A DNA stretch of 64,000 nucleotides from JAWLCA01 sp041687395 (GTDB lineage Bacteria; Pseudomonadota; Alphaproteobacteria; Rhodobacterales; Rhodobacteraceae), in assembly GCA_041687395.1 (NCBI GenBank), contig JAWLCA010000009.1, positions 62,001 through 126,000 on the forward strand, in the 5' to 3' direction. Shown here in pieces: positions 60,379 through 64,000 of the stretch; position 1 is the stretch's first letter, and every line of letters begins with the position of its first letter. The translations under genes and the position numbers were made by a program. The notes under the pieces were generated by a model, which searched no databases, was not told the origin of the DNA, and worked only from the letters and a program-made list of their open reading frames with translations.

Positions 60379-61647
60379 ATGAAGCGTATTAGAATCGATA
60401 GTGTAAAGCCTGGAGATATTGTCTTCACGGCGCGACCCGGCAAGATAAGCAAGTCGATTCGTCTTGCTACCGACGGGGCTGTGTCTCATGCATTGATTTG
60501 TGTGCAGCATGGTTCTTTTATAGACTCAACCAGCGACGGCGTTCAGGCGCGAAATCTGCAGCGTGAACTATTTGATGATGACGAGCAGGTTTTTCACTTT
60601 CGATTGAAAGATGAAACTGATCAAGAGACGATGGCTGCGATAGTTAACTATGCGCGGGCGGAAATAGGTGCGCGATATTCAATTTTGGAGGCCACAAGAT
60701 CGCTCGCAAGTATAAATAAACCAAGACTGAAGCGTCAATTTTGTTCTCGACTTGTCGCTCGCGTTTACAGAAAAGCTGGTATCGATCTTGTTGCTGATGC
60801 AGATTACTGCTCACCAGAAGACCTGAAGCGTAGTCCTCTATTAGTGGAGCTTCCAATAGAAACAGAAACTGTTTCAGAAGACGAAGTTAATTGGAGTAAC
60901 AATCAAGACAACGCGATAGTGGCCATGCACAAGGCTCAAAATGCTGTTCTGAGTGCCGCGCGCTCTATCGACGGAAGCGTAGAAAATTTCAATGACGTCT
61001 ATGCACTTCTGGTAAAAAATCCGCAAATAGATGGAAAAATTGCTCGATCATTAAAGCATAGCGGTTACCTTGATATTTGGAGAATCGAGGTTGCCGCGCA
61101 CCCTTGGCGCTATGATGGAAGTTTAATCAACAAATTGTCAGGGCCTGAGAAAATAGATTCGTTAAGAGAATATTGTATCGGTACAGTTAAAGGCGCATAT
61201 TCAAATGGATTTCGGTTTGCTAACAACCTTGTACAGCTTAAGAATCTTCAAAGCCGGAATCCTCGAAAATCATTTCAACTTGAAATAAGTTTATACGAAG
61301 CTTTGGTTCGCAACGATGAAGCTCGGAGAGAGGTTGCCTATAATTGGCTATCACACCATGACCCGAGCGCCTTAAGATTGCACATGGAGCAGATCGATCC
61401 CCACAGTCCCTATTGGTATTCGATGGTTGATCGCGTTGAACCCAATTTAGCGGCACTTTCGCGACATGCAGTGGCTGCGGAGGGTAGTTCAAATGTTTGT
61501 TCATCTTGCGGTGATCAGCCGACGGAAACTTACCGCGTGGTAAATGGCGCTGAGACAATGCCTGGCGTTCCATCACTCCGACTTTGCGAGGACTGCCATC
61601 AAATACGCCAAGAAATGTACACCGCGCTACTGCCTTTCTTTTCGTAA
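60379..61647 (+). CDS. YiiX/NlpC-P60-like putative cysteine hydrolase, cargo gene
   Basis: 422 aa from ATG 60379 with GGAGGCAGT directly upstream. Residues 1 to about 135 resemble permuted NlpC/P60 (YiiX/YebB-like) hydrolases: KPGDIVFTARPGKISKSIRL, AVSHALICVQHGSFIDSTSD (candidate catalytic His 37) and RQFCSRLVARVYRKAG (candidate Cys 122). The middle ~240 residues are helical and unrecognised. A C-terminal zinc-ribbon-like part has CSSCG (about 373) and CEDCH (about 403). Base composition is clearly more AT-rich than neighbours. It is flanked by inverted repeats. Could be a defence effector, toxin or lipid/peptide hydrolase; unknown. Confidence 0.65.
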   Translation: MKRIRIDSVKPGDIVFTARPGKISKSIRLATDGAVSHALICVQHGSFIDSTSDGVQARNLQRELFDDDEQVFHFRLKDETDQETMAAIVNYARAEIGARYSILEATRSLASINKPRLKRQFCSRLVARVYRKAGIDLVADADYCSPEDLKRSPLLVELPIETETVSEDEVNWSNNQDNAIVAMHKAQNAVLSAARSIDGSVENFNDVYALLVKNPQIDGKIARSLKHSGYLDIWRIEVAAHPWRYDGSLINKLSGPEKIDSLREYCIGTVKGAYSNGFRFANNLVQLKNLQSRNPRKSFQLEISLYEALVRNDEARREVAYNWLSHHDPSALRLHMEQIDPHSPYWYSMVDRVEPNLAALSRHAVAAEGSSNVCSSCGDQPTETYRVVNGAETMPGVPSLRLCEDCHQIRQEMYTALLPFFS

Positions 61648-61719
61648 GATCGTCAGTATTAAGGCTGATCTTACATACAAACATCGAGGGCTTACCAGCG
61701 AATATTTATATTCAAGGCA

Positions 61720-61747
61720 GCATTGCGGCCAGCCTGACGGCCAGCCG
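61720..61747 (-). repeat. Right inverted repeat bracketing the YiiX-like cargo gene
   Basis: Read on the minus strand: CGGCTGGCCGTC (61747-61736), 10 nt, CAATGC (61725-61720), matching the left copy at 60293-60320 in sequence and spacing. GGCCAGCC is also repeated directly here (61727-61734 and 61739-61746). Confidence 0.6.
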
Positions 61748-61755
61748 CTAGTCGG

Positions 61756-61935
61756 TTAGAGACCTGGCGCGCGTATCGCCAGCTCATCTTCGATGTTGCG
61801 CATCGAGGCCAGCGCATCGCGGCGCTCCTGGCTGCTGCGCGGGGCGGCCGCAAAGGCATTGAAAGCCTCGGCCAACAGGCTGTGCAGTTCTGCCGTGCTG
61901 CGGGATGCCGCTTCAAAGCGTGAGACGAGTTTCAT
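61756..61935 (-). CDS. Small hypothetical protein (59 aa)
   Basis: 59 aa beginning at ATG 61935 with a strong GGAGGATTGCG upstream. Sequence is helical and soluble: KLVSRFEAASRSTAELHSLL, EAFNAFAAAPRSSQERRDAL and a short ELAIRAPGL end. Its GC content and codon use fit the element's core genes, not the AT-rich neighbour. It is divergent from the 79-aa gene to the right across a 538-bp gap. No family recognised. Confidence 0.7.
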   Translation of the reverse strand: MKLVSRFEAASRSTAELHSLLAEAFNAFAAAPRSSQERRDALASMRNIEDELAIRAPGL

Positions 61936-62473
61936 CGCAATCCTCCTTTTGCTTCAAGGAGGCCCCGAACCACTCAGGGCCTTTCGGCCCCACACACATC
62001 ATCGGCCCATGAAGGCGCTGATGGTTCGGGAGATGACTTGGAATTTGCAAACAGGCGGATGCGCATGGAGCGCTTCGCTATCGTCTTTGCTGCGGTGATC
62101 TCCGGCAGTGTTGGCAGGATGAGCGGAATTTCTGGCGAGGTCTGGCAGCGGCGTTTGCGCCCCGTCCCCGTGCATGTCCATGAGCGGCGCGACCGTGTTC
62201 CAGATGCTCTATTTGGATAGTGAGATGGCGAGCGGGGCTGGTCCGGCTCGCGGCTGGTCGTCTGGCTGGCCAGTTCTCTAACCCGTGCTGATCGATCCCC
62301 CTTCGTCTCCCGTGCCCGCTTGCACCAAGAGCCCCTAATCCCTGGCCGAAGCGGCTCAGCCTTCAATGCTCTGCCCGCTCCAAAAATCCGTGTTGAGCAT
62401 GATGCCTGATCCTTCGCTCCGGCCCATCGGGAGGGCGTTAGCAAGCCAACCCGAAAGACAAGGAGAAATCATC
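61936..62473. other. Intergenic region, 538 bp
   Basis: No credible gene is seen. It contains another GGCTGGCC (about 62262) and CAGCCTTCAATGC at 62357-62369, a direct repeat of 60308-60320. It lies between divergent small genes, so promoters are expected; an origin of transfer near the relaxase genes is possible but I cannot locate it. Confidence 0.4.
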
Positions 62474-62713
62474 ATGGCACGCGAAATAACCAACCAGACA
62501 CTACCCCTCAACGGGCCGGACTATCTGGCCTGGCACGTCACCCAGAAAGGCGAGAAGTCCTTCTGGAACAAGGTCGGAGCCGCATGGAAGCACAAGGATG
62601 GTCGGGGCTACACGCTCCAGCTTGAGACCTGCCCGATCAATGGCCGGATTGTCCTGCGCCTGCCGCTGGACGATGCCCCCGCCGAAACGGCAAACGAAGC
62701 GGGGCGCTCATGA
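62474..62713 (+). CDS. Small hypothetical protein of the transfer region (79 aa)
   Basis: 79 aa from ATG 62474, preceded by AAGGAGAAAT. Central part WHVTQKGEKSFWNKVGAAWK, then KDGRGYTLQLETCPINGRIV, reads as a compact beta-rich domain common in alphaproteobacterial and proteobacterial transfer regions. Its stop overlaps the start of the next gene (ATGA). Role unknown. Confidence 0.75.
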   Translation: MAREITNQTLPLNGPDYLAWHVTQKGEKSFWNKVGAAWKHKDGRGYTLQLETCPINGRIVLRLPLDDAPAETANEAGRS

Positions 62714-63162
62714 GCGCCCCCATCCATACCAAAACGTTCTTCGTTGATCCATCTCGTCTCGACTTTGGAAGATGGTGTCACACGCGGGATCGCCAGATCG
62801 GCGAAGGCGATATCAGCGCCGCGTACAGCGCCGACAGGATCGCTCTGGAAGGCTGCGTGCGCTCACCCTTTAAATGGCAAAACGCCATGTGGGTTTGCAC
62901 AGGCATCCGAACAAAAGCCAATATTCGCTACGCGGAAGCCTATCGGCTCGTCGCCATCAAGTTCTTCGATAGCGCGCCAATCAGCTACCACGAAAACGCG
63001 GCCATGGGCGACGAAGCGAGGCTGAGGCCGGAAGGCTTCTATCACGGCATGGCCGTGAAGCACGGCAAGCAGGATTGCGTTCTGATCGGTCCGCGCGCTG
63101 TCTTCCTGCCGTCCGAGGATGTCCAGACACCCAAACAAGCCGATCTCTTCGACGATTTATGA
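62710..63162 (+). CDS. Hypothetical protein of the transfer region (150 aa)
   Basis: 150 aa, coupled to the preceding gene by ATGA overlap. Soluble, no signal peptide; segments include KTFFVDPSRLDFGRWCHTRD and VLIGPRAVFLPSEDVQTPKQ with a short acidic C-terminus. I do not recognise the family. The pair is rightward and converges on the leftward relaxase-associated genes. Confidence 0.7.
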   Translation: MSAPIHTKTFFVDPSRLDFGRWCHTRDRQIGEGDISAAYSADRIALEGCVRSPFKWQNAMWVCTGIRTKANIRYAEAYRLVAIKFFDSAPISYHENAAMGDEARLRPEGFYHGMAVKHGKQDCVLIGPRAVFLPSEDVQTPKQADLFDDL

Positions 63163-63190
63163 GCGCCAGCGCCGCCCGCAGTGGGCGGCG

Positions 63191-63409
63191 CTATGCTGGC
63201 GAGTTGTCGTCCTCGTCATACCAGTCATCACACGCGGCGCGTGGCTTGAACTCCGGCACCAGCACGTCAGGCTTTTGCTTGTGCCGGGCGTGGGTCAGGC
63301 GAATAGCGAGCCGCAAGGTGTCTTCCGCTGCCAGATGAAAATGCTGGCATAGCTCATCAAGTTGACGGGCATGTGCCTCGTCCAGATTCAGCATAAGTGT
63401 GTGTCGCAT
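63191..63409 (-). CDS. Small ribbon-helix-helix-like protein
   Basis: 72 aa from ATG 63409, preceded by AAAGGAGAAAATT. N-terminus RHTLMLNLDEAHARQLDELC with LAAEDTLRLAIRLTHARH looks like a ribbon-helix-helix (strand then two helices); the tail is acidic (CDDWYDEDDNSPA). It is 21 bp downstream of the relaxase-like gene on the same strand, so it may act as an accessory DNA-binding protein or regulator for transfer. Inferred. Confidence 0.65.
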   Translation of the reverse strand: MRHTLMLNLDEAHARQLDELCQHFHLAAEDTLRLAIRLTHARHKQKPDVLVPEFKPRAACDDWYDEDDNSPA

Positions 63410-63430
63410 AATTTTCTCCTTTCTATGCTT

Positions 63431-64000
63431 TTAGCGGCCCCTATCAGGGCCACGGTCCCGTGAGCGGCTACGCTCGCGGCCTTGGTCTTGTCGGTCCTTT
63501 CGGGTTCTCTCTGGCGCCCTAGTCTGGAGCGCGGTTCTTTCCGGCGACTGCTGGGGCGTGATCGTCGGCTTTTTGCCCTGCTTCATGAGCATGTAATTGG
63601 CGATCTCCTGCCGGACGGAGATCAGCTCCTGAAGGCGCTCTTCGCGCTGCTTCCTGATTGCGGCCTGCAAGCGCTGGCGCTCATCAAGCTGCTTGACGAT
63701 CACGCGGTCACGCTCCGCCTGATTGCGGCGAAGGGACTGCCAGGCATCATGTTCGTTTTGGGCCTTGAGCTTGGAATACTTGCCCGTGATCCGGCTCCAG
63801 AGCTTTCCGAGACCTTTCTCCGGCAGGCGAGCCGTCCGCGCCGCAGCTTCTCGGGCGTCGCGTTGCTTCTGGAGCTGGGCAAGCCCGGCGCGCTCGATCC
63901 GATGGCGTTCGACCATTTGCACACGCCTGTATTCAAGGGATGGCCGCAGCCGTTTGTATCCGTCCTCGATCTGCTGCTTATGGGCGCGCAGATTGTCCGC
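63431..64000 (-). CDS. C-terminal part of a relaxase/mobilization-type protein (partial)
   Basis: The frame is open to the window edge, so the 5' part lies beyond 64000; 189 codons are visible. Content: long charged coiled coil (IERAGLAQLQKQRDAREAAA, then AERDRVIVKQLDERQRLQAA), GKLWSRITGKYSKLK and an Arg/Asp/Pro-rich tail. This is the usual C-terminal half of MobA/TraA-like relaxases in alphaproteobacterial elements; the catalytic part is not visible, so the call depends on style and on the VirD4-like protein elsewhere in the element. Confidence 0.6.
   Translation of the reverse strand, partial: ADNLRAHKQQIEDGYKRLRPSLEYRRVQMVERHRIERAGLAQLQKQRDAREAAARTARLPEKGLGKLWSRITGKYSKLKAQNEHDAWQSLRRNQAERDRVIVKQLDERQRLQAAIRKQREERLQELISVRQEIANYMLMKQGKKPTITPQQSPERTALQTRAPERTRKDRQDQGRERSRSRDRGPDRGR

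Overview
The window is from a GC-rich alphaproteobacterium of the Rhodobacterales, probably a bacteriochlorophyll-containing Rhodobacteraceae. The evidence is the crtA-bchI-bchD-bchO / crtI-crtB-tspO block with PpsR/CrtJ-type operators, family-typical neighbours (murA, DUF2948, hisD, UPF0262) and CtrA-like TTAAC boxes. Positions 1 to about 40.9 kb are chromosomal backbone; about 40.9 kb to the end is a mobile element integrated at a tRNA-Thr gene.

Backbone, left to right. (1) The 5' end of a secreted protein, then a ROK repressor (xylR) divergent from a complete D-xylose operon xylF-xylH-xylG-xylB-xylA. (2) A photosynthesis mini-cluster: crtA-bchI-bchD-bchO leftward and crtI-crtB-tspO rightward, with two TGT-N12-ACA operators between them. 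(3) A GlxA/CdhR-type regulator divergent from a five-gene operon for carnitine, and probably gamma-butyrobetaine, catabolism to glycine betaine. (4) dinB, a small secreted protein, an orphan PilZ-containing cellulose-synthase-like glycosyltransferase, a band-7/NfeD pair, mutY, dciA-like, a DsbA-like thiol oxidoreductase, a class III CoA-transferase, an FMN reductase, a split MnmC pair and a DMT permease. (5) A leftward series murA, DUF2948, hisD, UPF0262, LMW phosphatase, NTF2-like, GNAT.

Mobile element. It starts inside tRNA-Thr(GGT) with a large serine recombinase whose last codons are the antisense of the tRNA. It then carries a VirD4-like coupling protein, two small membrane proteins, a three-ribbon-helix-helix protein, an SH3-domain membrane protein, a type I restriction system (hsdM-hsdS-hsdR), a Gabija-like pair (OLD nuclease plus UvrD helicase) preceded by two uncharacterised small genes, ArdC antirestriction, an AT-rich YiiX/NlpC-P60-like cargo gene, small hypothetical genes and the 3' end of a relaxase-like gene. 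No type IV secretion channel genes lie in the window and the far attachment site was not found, so it is either a mobilizable element or an ICE that continues to the right.

The least explained signals are: a composite intergenic repeat (palindrome centred on CACGCGTG, then a CAAG.CATTGAAA-like block, then TTAACC) present six times in the backbone and never seen in the mobile element, usually 5-17 nt after a stop codon; the extended Gabija operon; and a cargo gene bracketed by inverted repeats.
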